Origin: Congeria kusceri | Lineage: Eukaryota > Mollusca > Bivalvia > Myida > Dreissenidae | DNA length: 64,000 nt | Direction of reading: 5' to 3' | Assembly (NCBI GenBank): GCA_027627225.1 | Contig: CM051028.1 | Coordinates: 20,297,701 to 20,361,700, forward strand | Shown here: positions 11,365 to 21,841 of the stretch, in pieces | Layout of the letters: each line of letters starts with the position of its first letter | Numbering within the stretch: position 1 is the first letter of the stretch | Program-made: the position numbers and the translations under genes | Notes under the pieces: model-generated | Databases searched by the model: none | Told to the model about the DNA's origin: nothing | What the model saw: only the letters and a program-made list of their open reading frames with translations

Positions 11365-12109
11365 TCTGTCGTATTTATCAGCAATGTATTTATTATGCAG
11401 GTAAGCGACCGGAGCTTAGAAGGCGGAGATTTTTATATACTTTCCCAACAATATCATATGTCAACTGCATTATAAATTGTTCGGGTTGATTCCTTTTACC
11501 ATCTGCCATTAGATCGTATTCCGCTGCAACGTCAGACAATAAATTGAAATAATTATGAAGTAATTACACTGTGTAGTCACGTGTGGTGTTATCAAATATC
11601 CAACATTGAAACAGCATAGGCCAGGGTTTGCATTTGTAGTGACAGTATCCGCTGATACGATTTTTTTTTAAACACAAAATGAAATCGAACCACAACCAAC
11701 ATAAATAATAAATAATAAAAATAATAACCCTTCACATTGCAAAAATCATTTTATTCCCACTGACCATGCATACTTTACGGGGAAAAAAAGGCGTATTAAA
11801 ATCACGCTTATACTATAAAACACAGTGAAATATAAATCATATGTATGCAACATAAACATAAACATGTTGACTTGTATTACAGGGACCTATTCAGATTACC
11901 CCCCCCCCCCTCCACAACAAATACATTATAAATACACAAGCGAAATAACACGACTGACAAGATATAAATTGGAAACATAGTGTCGTTTATGAAACAAATC
12001 ATCAATTGAAATGGGTAAATTTATAAAGCGTGTGTAACACTTTTCGTCGGTATTTTGGAAAACACGTGTATCTCTTATATAGCGTTAAAAATTCACTACA
12101 CTTTTTGGC
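11365..12109. other. Intergenic with simple-sequence tracts
   Basis: No gene recognised. Holds an AT-rich (ATAAATA)n-like stretch about 11700-11728 and a C10 run at about 11901-11910. Confidence 0.5.
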
Positions 12110-12501
12110 AGTAAGAATAGCCGAGTGGTTAGAGCAAAATATTTTTGATCTCGGCGGACGTTGTTCGAGTCTCGACAAAGGCAATTATTTTTTGTTCTTT
12201 ATATTATATGTGTTTTTGGTCACTTTTGAACTTATTTAGTTTTTGCAGTAAGGACATAAAATTACATTTTCAAAAATAAGACAATCTGTAAAAAAATGTC
12301 CCTTTAAAATTGCCGTTTTGAACACGGTGATTCGAGTCTCGACAAAGACAAACATTTTTAGTTGTTTTCTTCATATTATATTTGTTTTTGGTCAGTTTTA
12401 AACTTATTAAGTTTTTGCAGTTAAGACATTAAAAGACATTTTTTTCAACAATACGAAAATCTGTGAACAAGTCCCTATAAAATTGACGTTTTGAACACGG
12501 T
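12110..12501 (+). mobile_element. tRNA-derived SINE with duplicated tail
   Basis: The head shows consensus RNA polymerase III boxes: A box TAGCCGAGTGG (12118-12128) and B box GTTCGAGTC (about 12163). The sequence from the B box onward (TTCGAGTCTCGACAAAG...) is repeated with divergence 167 bp later (12331), and both copies end in GTTTTGAACACGG. The body is therefore a tandem dimer of the tail behind one tRNA-like head. The tRNA cloverleaf is degenerate, so a SINE is preferred over a tRNA gene. Confidence 0.6.
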
Positions 12502-12599
12502 ACATTTGGTAATGTAATGTTTGAATGTGTCCATGCTTCATTTCACAAGCATTGCATTATATTATCATTGTTGACGTGGTTAATGAACAACGTTGTGTT

Positions 12600-13125
12600 A
12601 AATGTATTTTTTGCCGGATTCTTTTACGAAAACTATCGGTTTATAGCCTGCTTGATAGTCCTCTGCCAACCCAATTAGATGGTTCCGGTTGACTACACAA
12701 AATGACCGGTAGAGCTAAAAATATGACTTTGCTTTATTTGTCATATGTTTAGATGTTTTTGTCAAATTTTGAAAATTTGGGGAAATGTCCACTGGAGTGT
12801 TATTTCTCAAACTTTCGCGACATGGCACACGATAGCTACCATAGCATAAAATGTTTAAACGCTATTTAATTATTATCAATGTCATTTGGTGGTCCACTAA
12901 AAATTATTCAAATGGTTCCAGTCCATTGCCCAAAATTGCCGTCAGAGCTAAAACAGAATTTTGAGATTATAAGGTTTCGAATTCCTGTCCTGAATTTCAA
13001 CAGACGGAGTACAAAGTCTATCTTGATGAAACTAGACACAATTGTTCCCTAGTCCTTTATTAAACCTGCTGGTTCAGGTCCGCTGCACAAAATGGCCACA
13101 AAAGCTAAAATTAGAAAAAAAGGTG
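12600..13125. repeat. Degenerate repeat, three diverged units
   Basis: A motif running from GTCC(T/A)... through GGTTC(C/A)GGT to CACAAAATGGCC and AGAGCTAAAA recurs at about 12657, 12891 and 13048. Copies are diverged and unevenly spaced (234 and 157 bp), so this is an old tandem or interspersed repeat. Non-coding. Confidence 0.6.
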
Positions 13126-13661
13126 ATTAGATTTGCATATACTTCGACGCAAATATTTCATTGGTGGACACCACAGCTAAAATCTAACATTTGTCTTAGT
13201 GACATTTCATGTTAAACCACACGGCTAACTGTAGAAGACACTACAATCATGCATGTTGGATGACTTTCTAGTTTCTACCAAATTTTGAAATTACAATACA
13301 TATTATTATTAACAATTGCGTACATTTTATATCATCTTCATAAATATTCTACATTTCTTCTTCAAGATCGACTTCTCTATAGACGTTAGCAAAATAAATA
13401 ATGCCGGCTACAAAGGGGTTTCTTTGTTACTTGTATCTCCTCCCAATGGATATTTTTTGCAAACATGTCCAAGTAACTAAAATTAACAAAAAAACACACA
13501 ACATATCTGGACATTGTAGATCAATAACGAATCATCAGCATTTGAAATGCGACACGAATTTGTTTCGGTATATGATAATATGGCAAAAAGGACATTTTGA
13601 ACTCATTTGTCAATGTGTATCATGATACCAAGACTTTCTTCATGTTGCAGACTAACCGGCA
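13126..13661. other. Intergenic, upstream of kinase copy B
   Basis: AT-rich sequence without a gene. Its last bases include the 5' UTR acceptor of copy B (CATGTTGCAG), identical to that of copy A. Confidence 0.5.
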
Positions 13662-14101
13662 ATGCGGACGTACGTAGACAACGCGTATAATCGGCGGGTT
13701 GGTCGGGTGGGGATGCCAGTCGGCAGTATGGTTATCTCGAAAGCAAGTGGAGCTTCTTATTGCGCAGAATATGTGGACAACGCATGCAACCGAGCTCTTG
13801 GACGGGTGGGCATGCCGAAGGGTCGTATGCCAGTTTCGAAGTACAGTGGCGGTAATTGTATTTCAATATTTGAGTCATCTATATGGGCAGACAAGACGTA
13901 CCTTGAAATCGACTTATACCGCAGAACCTTCGGAAGTTTCCACAAGAAAATTCAAACGGTATCCAGTGGAACTTGGATCAATAGCAAGAGAACAGGGACC
14001 GGAAACTAATCGGACTCCCTCGAAGCTGCATGTCACAGAACAATGAGGTTTCAAAGGAAACAGGAGAAAATGGGGACATCATCCAAAGGCATGAACATGA
14101 G
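13662..14101 (+). pseudogene. Kinase copy B, exon 1: YVDN repeat region, frameshifted
   Basis: The ATG at 13662 follows CATGTTGCAG|ACTAACCGGCA, the same acceptor and leader as copy A. The first about 70 residues are almost identical to copy A, including both complete YVDN/GMP repeats, then similarity falls away. The frame meets a stop at about 14007-14009, but traces of the repeat family continue in the next frame (RYPVELGSI region, up to about 14044). A third frame then runs into a strong donor GAG|GTAAGAAAG at 14101. Only that third frame is in phase with exon 2 (phase 0). At 440 bp it is about half the length of copy A's exon. I read this as two indels plus internal loss, giving a pseudogene; alternatives are unseen small introns or sequencing errors. 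Confidence 0.65.
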
Positions 14102-14800
14102 GTAAGAAAGAGTGTGTTAAAATGTAAGCATCGGTGACTTAGTGTCCATTTAGTTATGCATATGTTTACTTTTTGTCTGAAAGATGCATTTGGTGTTCAG
14201 CTTTAGCTCCCTCGTAAACAAAACATTGCAAACGAAAAGACTGTTTTACTTCACTGTTATTGTTCAGTCAATGCAGTGGACAGTTGTTGTTAGGAACTTT
14301 TAATCCTAATTGATTTATAGAGATAATATAACTTTTTGAGGTCTTTAAAGTCCGCAGAAGCCAGACAAATGGGTTAAAGCCCGAAAACGTAGCACGAGGG
14401 CTTTACACATATTAAGGGCCTCTGCGGACGAAAGACCGAAAAAAGTGTAAAATCGCTGATTTAGCCTAAAAACATACATCTAGAGTGATCAAGCAAATGG
14501 GTATTTTACCATAACATCGTATTTTTTTTTATAGAATTAAGTAACACAAAATCGTGCAACCTGTTTTTAATATCTATTACCGGGGCCGCGTTCATGCGAG
14601 ATTGAATCGCACTAGTTAGTCGAGTACAACTTTTTGACAATAACCGACCGCTTTTTGTTCGTTATCACACCCTTCTAACGGACTGAAAACGGACGTTTTA
14701 TGTAATAATGATGTTTAATTAACGACGTGTGTATGAGTAGTCGAACGTAAGTGACGTATACTTTGTTTACTTACAATTCCATTTGAAATCGATTTTACAG
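14102..14800 (+). other. Intron of kinase copy B
   Basis: Intron with donor GTAAGAAAG and acceptor GATTTTACAG, phase 0 as in copies A and C. It contains a 98-nt fold-back sequence (14340-14437, listed separately). Confidence 0.65.
14340..14437. repeat. 98-nt multi-segment hairpin in copy B intron
   Basis: Three nested inverted segments pair in order: GGTCTTT/AAAGACC, GTCCGCAGA/TCTGCGGAC (14350-14358 with 14421-14429) and TAAAGCCC/GGGCTTTA (14375-14382 with 14398-14405). The structure is that of a small fold-back MITE or a long hairpin RNA. Confidence 0.8.
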
Positions 14801-15826
14801 GCTCTTGAAACCGTCTACGATTTTATGGACGACTATCGCTTACTGGATGGCTAACCGATGCCTGGTTACCAACCTTTTCACGCTAAACATATGGCGAAGC
14901 TTGAACGCATTCAGGAGTGTATGCGCCAAGAGGAAGAAATGCAATGGAATGCCGAATACGGAACCGACGCAAAGTCAATGGAGGTCGAGCACACCAGTCC
15001 GTTAAACGAGCTGCAATTACGACATAAGATAGGTGAGGGACGGTTTGCCGTGGTCTATTTCTATGGAACTGCGGTGTCTGTAAAGAAGATAAATAAAGAA
15101 AAAACGACAAAAAATTTTGTGGAATCATTCAAAGATGAAATAAACTTCTTCCGCACGCTCGATCATCCCAATATTGTGCGATACATTGGCGCATATGAAG
15201 ACGAGGACCAGCTTTGTATTGCAATGGAGTACATGGAAGAAACCCTTTTCGATTTTATACATATCAATAAATGCATAACCAATATTGATGACGATCAGCG
15301 ACTGACAATTATCCGCCAGATATGCCTCGGCATGCTTTACTTGCACGTAGAAGGCGTCGCTCATGGTGACCTCAAACCGCATCATATCCTGATGACGGTG
15401 TCTGGCCGTCGTCCAATGGTGAAGATTTCTGATATTAGTTTGAGCTTGGTAGGGAAAGGCTCTGAGACGATTTTGTCAGGAAACGCCGTTCTCTGGCATG
15501 AAACGCCGCAGTACGCCGCACCGGAAATACTACGACAGGAACATCTGACTACGATCGGGATGATGCGCGCCGACATCTGGAGCCTCGCACTGATTGTATT
15601 TGAGATCATCTACGAGAAAACACCATACCACAATTTCAGTTTGTTGCAAGTTCAGAAGCAGGTGGGCGAAACCGGTTGCGCGCCGGAAGTACCGAAAGAA
15701 GTGATGGTTAATCCGGACGTCCGGGCGGTTATTGAGGAATCCTGGACATTCGATCCTGAAGACCGACCAGACGTCAAACAGATAAGCGATGTGTTGTTGG
15801 AAGCGACGTACATTTTTAGACAATAG
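14801..15826 (+). pseudogene. Kinase copy B, exon 2: degenerate kinase domain
   Basis: The exon starts after GATTTTACAG; the acidic DDYRLLDG segment aligns with the exon 2 starts of A and C. An in-frame TAA (14852-14854) falls where the others have Glu/Arg, one base from a Glu codon. After it an ATG (14858) opens 322 codons covering the whole kinase domain. The domain is catalytically poor: the loop reads HGDLKPHH (catalytic Asn lost) and DFG reads DIS. The VAVK lysine region is VSVK and about three residues shorter than in A. The alpha-C Glu is present and APE is kept. It ends where copy C ends, without the hydrophobic tail of A. Either a dead gene or an N-terminally restarted pseudokinase; the upstream frameshifts favour a dead gene. 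Confidence 0.7.
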
Positions 15827-16516
15827 AGACGTCTACAGTGCAACCTTAATTAGATGTCTGTGGCGAGGGCTTTAGACTTAACTAATATGGGAAACTTGGC
15901 GTGGAATGAAATTATTAGTGGATTCATTATTGTGTTGTTTAACTGCTGTGGATTATTTATGTCTTCATCCACGTGTAATCAATGGCTTATTCGTTTTATT
16001 CGTGTTTTCGTTTGTTTACCATCATTTTGTGTTTAAAGGTGATAAATGTCCAAGTGTTCTTGCAGTTGTATATATTTTTATTAATCGTAACGTACCTTGT
16101 GCATACATTTTTATGTTTTGTTGGATAATATTTAATATATTTGTAAATAAATTTTGGTAATCTGCAATATTTACTCTTGATATTTAATGCATAATACCAA
16201 TCATGTATTTGTCTCAGTGCCCCAACGAAACATTCCATTCAATTTTCTATCATAAACAACTGTTTGCGAGATTGGGTATTGTATGTTATAGATAGATTTC
16301 AGAACTGACCGGTGCATAGCGACGTGTTCTCCAAATAAATTGTCAAAAACGTTTAGCTGAATATCATATTGTTCTTACATCTTTGCACTTATCGCATCAC
16401 TGTAATAAATCACAATAATAATTGTATGGTGTTATAAATTGGTGTTGTTTTCAAATATATTTTATTGAATTTAAATTTAAATTTAACAACAAACAAACAA
16501 TTGTATACTGTGATAT
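15827..16516 (+). other. 3' flank of copy B with poly(A) signal
   Basis: Non-coding. An AATAAA at 16146-16151, about 320 bp after the stop, could end copy B transcripts. The rest is AT-rich without recognised features. Confidence 0.4.
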
Positions 16517-17270
16517 ATGTTTATTCCATTTAGGTGGTTATTTTACCGAAGATACTCGAATACAATAAATAATACCAATTACCAAATAAAAACCTACATT
16601 ATTTTTCTTTCTTAAGTACTTTAGTCAATTATAAATTAACACAACATCTGAAATTCTTGGGGTTTTTTTTAATCATGAAATGCATATTGCAACGAAACCG
16701 ATCCGCCTAACTGTTCCACAACAGCTGAAATCATAAATTTATTCATGAAATGTATATGTCAATGACAAAGATGCGGTCTTTCGGGGTAAATGTTTATTTC
16801 ATATAAATAGTTATTTTACAGAAGAAACACACATACTATTAATAAAAACAAGAACCTTATGAAAACATACATTTTTTTTTCTTTCAAAAGTACTTTAATA
16901 AATCATAAATTACCACAACATTGGAAATCCTTAGTTGTTTTATCATATAATGTATATTGCAACGAAACCGACACCCCAAACAGTTTCACAACAGCTGAAA
17001 TCATTAAAAAAAAGTTTATGAAATGTATATGTCAACGACAAAGATGCGGTCGTTCGGGGGTATATGTTTATTTCATATAAATACTTATTTGACAGAAGAA
17101 ACACACATACAATTAATAATAACAAGAATGAAATGAAAACATATATTGTTTTATATGAGAAGTACTTTAACCAATCATAAAGTACCACGACATCTCAAAT
17201 CCTTAGGGTTTTTTTATCAAAAATTGTATATTGCAATAGTTATTTTACCGAAGCAACACATATTCAATTA
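16517..17270. repeat. Tandem repeat, about 273-bp period, 2.8 copies
   Basis: Units start at TGTTTATT(C/T)C at about 16519, 16791 and 17065. Shared blocks include TTATTT(T/G)AC(A/C)GAAG, AAGTACTTTA, CACAACA and GCAACGAAACCGA. The copies are diverged by substitutions and indels and the third is partial. AT-rich and non-coding. Confidence 0.8.
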
Positions 17271-19328
17271 ATAATAATTAAATTCAATTTAAATAAACAA
17301 ATTCTGCTAAAAATATAATCACAACAATGCAGCCAAATATTAAATAAAATAAAAAAATCTTTGATTCATATTTGCAAAATTAATCATAGTTCAAAATATG
17401 TAATTAAAGCGTTGATAATGAAATGTAAAAAGTTCACGTTTTAATGCTACTAATGCAAGGTTTTCATAAAGATTGTGAAGTATATCAATAATAAATAACT
17501 ACATAATGTATGTATGAGTTGATTTGAGAGTCAAAATCGCCAATGGAATCGTTATTTAAAAGAGAAGAACAAAACTTATGTGAACTCACAACTGCATCAC
17601 ACACAAAATTGAAAATAAAATATAGCCTTAAACTACATGCAGAAAAATATTTATAATGACAAAACCCTTCTTATCAAATAAAAGTATGAAATTAATATAT
17701 CAACATGAAGAAATAAGCTTAAGGTAGTCACACACTAATGGTCATGATCACAAATGTATTTTTTTTAAATCTTAATCTACAATCAATAAGACACTGTATA
17801 TAGACTTTTTACCGTTTAATAAAACAGTTATTAGCATTTTTGTAATGCCACCCCCTTGGACAACAAAATTTCTCAATCTGACATTATGTCATATTAGAAA
17901 AAGCCACAAAACATGTTTATGTATTTTTTATTTTTAGCATATTTTAAACTTCATAACAGTAACATGGACATCTATAAGCATAATAATAACAACTGTGTGA
18001 TGTGTATATATACAATATAAAGAAAAACATTAAAATATGTACAGTACCCCTATTGAAAATAAGGACAAATTCAACTAACTTGAAAATGAGTGTCCATACT
18101 TTAAAGTCAGTTGTGATCACATAGATAAATGGTATAGGCGAATTGAGCCCACTACAATTATTTACATACTTATGCAAATGAAATACCAAAACATTATGAA
18201 CTTTCACAGTCGTATAACATAAATATTTGCAGCTTAAGTATACAGGGGTCGGTTTTGAAAACCTAGTAGAGTAACGTGACAAATGCTGTTTTAGTACATA
18301 TTACAAATGAGCATGTCACAAAACTTCATAAATTCTAATATTCTGATTCCAATAACAGCTTGGTGACTTAAACTATTTTTTTTAGACAACTAATACAACT
18401 AAATACTAAACATTGTTACTATAATTAAGTAATAGAATCACTCGGAAAAACAGTCCTCAGAGAAAACTATTGTGGACACAAATGCAAACAAACAGGACCC
18501 ATTACATCCAATAACTAATAATTATGCAAATAATACAATCATTTAAAATTAATCATGTAACAACAGTTGTCGAGGTTATTAATTTACTAAGGGTAAAACA
18601 CAAGAAGAACAGAAAAGTTTTTGTTTCTATTGATCTAGCATATATCTTTTTATTTGGTTTAAAAATACATTTATTTCCATTTATATACAATTAAAATAGA
18701 CTATACATTATCATAATTATACATAAAATACACAACTTTATGATGTTAAAAGCAATCATATATTGACAGATAAGCAAAATATTAAAGCTCCCCCTCTAAA
18801 AACAAATTATAACACTTTTATAAAATGTGCTTTCAACTTCAAAGTGAATTCTGGACTATTATTCAAGTGTATGTGACCCTCCAAAATTAATGTTATTGTT
18901 AATACAGATAAACAATGCAAAACTATTAACTTTTAACTGGTCTGGAATTATATGCTGATCAATGATGTATGGAAGGGTGGGTTTAAGAACTGACAACAGT
19001 TATTTGTAAAATATTATTTATCCGACATATTAAAACTAACATTGTCACAAACTCTAGTTTATTCAAATTTCGTACTTGATTAATATAACTAAAACTTGAT
19101 ACGGAAAAGTGTACATCAAAACTTTTGTCAATATGGGCACAATAATGCAGATCATTAAATTATAAGTGTTCAATCCAAGGACAGAAGCACTGTAATCTTG
19201 ATGATGTTGTTGGACGTTCTTCTCCTGCAAGATAATTTCCTGGACCTGTGTGTTCTTGTGAAAACTTGAACTGATGAACTGTTTTGATTTTCTCAAAAGT
19301 CCATGATGATTTGTCTAGAATAAGTTAT
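17271..19328. other. Long AT-rich intergenic stretch
   Basis: About 2 kb with no coding frame I would support. An ORF on the minus strand at 17944-18282 lacks domains and has AT-driven composition. No transposon ends seen. It ends at the target site (AACT, 19329-19332) of the LTR retrotransposon. Confidence 0.5.
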
Positions 19329-19332
19329 AACT

Positions 19333-20557
19333 TGTAATGTACATATTCTTATCTTACAAGTAAATATTGTCCGAATTCACTCCCCGTCCGAATATTAGTA
19401 CATGATATTATTGTTGTTATTGCTTTGTCTATAAAAATCCATTGTTTTAGCAGGATATTGTTCTACAAACTTTAATGAATTTAAAGCTTTGTATTTACCT
19501 CCGGTTTAGTCCATTTAACGTTGATTGTTGACAGAATAATCCATTTTTGCACAGTACCAAAATTCCTGCACTGTATTACGGCTGCAGCAATGTACATTGT
19601 TTACTACACGCGTAGGAATATGATGGAATGTTATTAAATGCATTTTATCCTTAAAGACTTGTCAAGATGTTAATAATAGCTTTTCTTGGTGCATTATAAT
19701 ATTATAAATTGCATATTGTTCATACATGTTTATTGTTAAACCTTAATGGTTCACTAGGAACTATTTGAGACGCTGGCTGCGTAGGAATTACTGAAGTTGT
19801 CATGATGCAGCATTTCAAATTGTATTGTTATAAATGCATATTTAAAGCTACTGTTGCTTTGATATATAGAGTTTGACTTCTTCTATGATTAAGAAGTAAT
19901 ATTTATGTGATTGTTAATTTATTGGAATAGTAGTTTTAATTATTGTTAAGGAATAGCTACATTACTTCCTTATATGCTGCAGGATGCTGCACGATTCTGA
20001 TTGGTTGCAGCTGAATCTGCAGAATCTGATTGGCTGCAGCCAAATCTGCAGCATCCGAAAGGGTATATAAGGAGGTTCTCCTCTCAGTTTTGGCAACAGT
20101 TGCTAACAACAAACATCACTGTTCACTATATAGAAAACCTTAAAAGTAAGAACTCAAACATTATAAAAATCCTGAACAACATTAAAGGTACGATTTCAAA
20201 ACGCACTTAACTATTTTCTAACGCTCTAGCAATATATTTATTCTATTAACAGCTGATTATTATTAAAGTTATAATAATATACTAAAGAACGTTTCTAAGA
20301 ACTATTTTATGATACTGTAAAGATATTTCAAAAACTGAGCAACTGTTCGCCAAACGTTCGTCATTACTGTACCGCCATTCTGAATAAACCGAAATGAATA
20401 TGATTATTATGTTATCGATATTATGAAAGTAGATCTACGAATAAATGATGATTTTTGAAACTTTAATTCATCTCCGTCTTTACTAGAGTTTGCTGCCAGA
20501 CTCAAACTCTAATCGACACTGATATTATCAAGAATCTTCATTGTAAGGTAGCTTACA
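19333..20557 (+). repeat. 5' LTR
   Basis: A 1,225-bp LTR, TGTAA...TTACA, preceded by target copy AACT. U3 has two inverted CCAAT boxes (ATTGG at 20000 and 20029) within a CTGCAG-rich partial palindrome, and a TATA box (TATATAA, 20064-20070). R/U5 has AATAAA at 20383-20388 and a 9-bp stem-loop (TAGAGTTTG/CAAACTCTA, 20484-20511). Compared with the 3' copies it lacks 9 bp near 19690 and has a few substitutions. A 69-codon ORF inside it is a by-product of the repeat and not proposed as a gene. Confidence 0.92.
20000..20070 (+). promoter_or_regulatory. LTR promoter: two inverted CCAAT boxes and TATA box
   Basis: ATTGG occurs at 20000-20004 and 20029-20033, each in a CTGATTGG(T/C)TGCAGC context, followed by GGGTATATAAGG. 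Transcription would start about 25-30 bp after the TATA, near 20095. The same block is present in all four LTR copies, with a 3-bp deletion in the last. Confidence 0.65.
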
Positions 20558-20575
20558 AATTGGTGTCAGAAATTT
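20558..20575 (+). promoter_or_regulatory. Primer binding site, tRNA-Leu-like
   Basis: TGGTGTCAGAA (20561-20571) lies three bases after the LTR end. It would pair with a tRNA 3' end TTCTGACACCA, as in gypsy-type elements primed by tRNA-Leu. Tract identity is by pattern; the tRNA gene was not available. Confidence 0.65.
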
Positions 20576-20685
20576 TTTTAAAGTGATTCCTCTTGAACCA
20601 CACGTCTGTAAAGGAATTAAAAAACAAACACTATTTAATTATTAATGTTTAACGTTTATTGACACCTCTATACATAAAGTACCTG

Positions 20686-21812
20686 ATGGCTTCCCCTGAC
20701 CCCGACGTTTCGTTCGACAGTGTTCCTTCGGTGACCAACACCGTTGACGAGGGAACGAGAGTAGCAGTGCGCATGTAGATGACGTGCAGCACCAACGGCG
20801 CCGCGACGACGCACATCACGTTACATTCCGGGATGCACACAGTCCTGTGATGAGACGCTCCGGTCATGAAAGAACAAATAGCAATCAACACGACACGCAC
20901 CACACATCTTTTGATCATGGTGACACTCACTACAATTACATGTCAACACCACCACCCATACACCACACACTTATTAAACCGGACATGTATGACGGGAACA
21001 ATTCGTACGAACAGTATGCGTCACATTTCGAGGACTGCTCAGAATTATCTGGTTGGGACAATCGTACGAAAGTATTGATGTTGGCCGGCAGTTTAAGAGG
21101 CGCAGCCAGAAGTTTCTATATGAGCCTTACGGAGAACGAGCGCCGTAATTATTACACGTTGACAACGCGCCTGTCCGAACGCTTTGGTAGCAACAGTAAG
21201 CACCAATGTATGTGCTTGAATAAATTAGAAAACAGACGACGCGCAAAAGGCGAGAGCATTGCGTCACTTGCAGACGACTTGCGCAAGCTTTGTCAAAAAG
21301 CTTACTCTGATCTTGACCATCGCTCGCAGGAAAAACTTGCATTAAATCAGCTGTACAAACTCGTTTCAATTGAAATGAAATGCCGTTGCATGGATCACGA
21401 TTGCTCAACCGTAAACGAGGCCGTTTCCGTGATTGAAAGGTACGAATCCATATTAGGAGCACCCGTATCTGCTCAAAGCATTAGGGCGGTTGACTCCGAC
21501 AAGCAACAGACTGATATTGAATCAGTTATAAAGCGTATCGAAGCGCGACTGAATCAGATCGAAACCTCTGTTGTGCATGCACCAAAGGTACACAACAATA
21601 AAAGCGGGAGATCATGCTTTGGATGCAACACTCCGGACCATCTATGGGCATCGTGTCCTCAAAATGCAAATCGCGGACCGCGACGTAACCGGGCGAATAA
21701 TACCCGAAGTGCAAGCAGCAACATGTCCACTCATCCACAGCAATCTATTTCTCAGAGCAATTTTTATGTTAAGGGCAAACCATCTGGGGCCCACGTTCAG
21801 GGAAACTGTTAA
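20686..21812 (+). CDS. gag: Gag polyprotein of the gypsy element (5' frameshift)
   Basis: The main frame (about 20748-21812) encodes about 350 residues with a retrotransposon gag capsid-like core. This is the helical region with LAGSLRGAARSFY and LSERFG, followed by LADDLRKLCQKAY. A single zinc knuckle CFGCNTPDHLWASC (CX2CX4HX4C) and a basic Arg/Asn tail follow. Gag packages element RNA into virus-like particles in the cytoplasm. This frame has no ATG at its 5' end. The likely start is the ATG at 20686 in another frame (MASPDPDVSFD), which hits TAG at about 20776. A one-base-class indel near 20770 therefore separates start from body. The stop TAA (21810-21812) lies 3 nt after a slippery heptamer. 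Confidence 0.8.
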
Positions 21813-21841
21813 GTGCTGACTCTGAAGGCCGGGAGCCAGCA
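21800..21841 (+). promoter_or_regulatory. Programmed -1 ribosomal frameshift signal, gag-pol
   Basis: GGGAAAC at 21800-21806 is in the correct gag phase (G GGA AAC) and pol is in the -1 frame. A 7-nt spacer (21807-21813, containing the gag stop) is followed by a stem-loop: TGCTG (21814-21818) pairs with CAGCA (21837-21841), A/C mismatch, CTC (21820-21822) pairs with GAG (21833-21835), 10-nt loop. Heptamer, spacer and stem all fit canonical -1 frameshifting. Confidence 0.8.

Noticed and set aside
17944..18282. 112-codon minus-strand ORF as a membrane protein gene
   Set aside because: Its hydrophobicity follows AT-rich composition, with no domain, splice site or repeat support.
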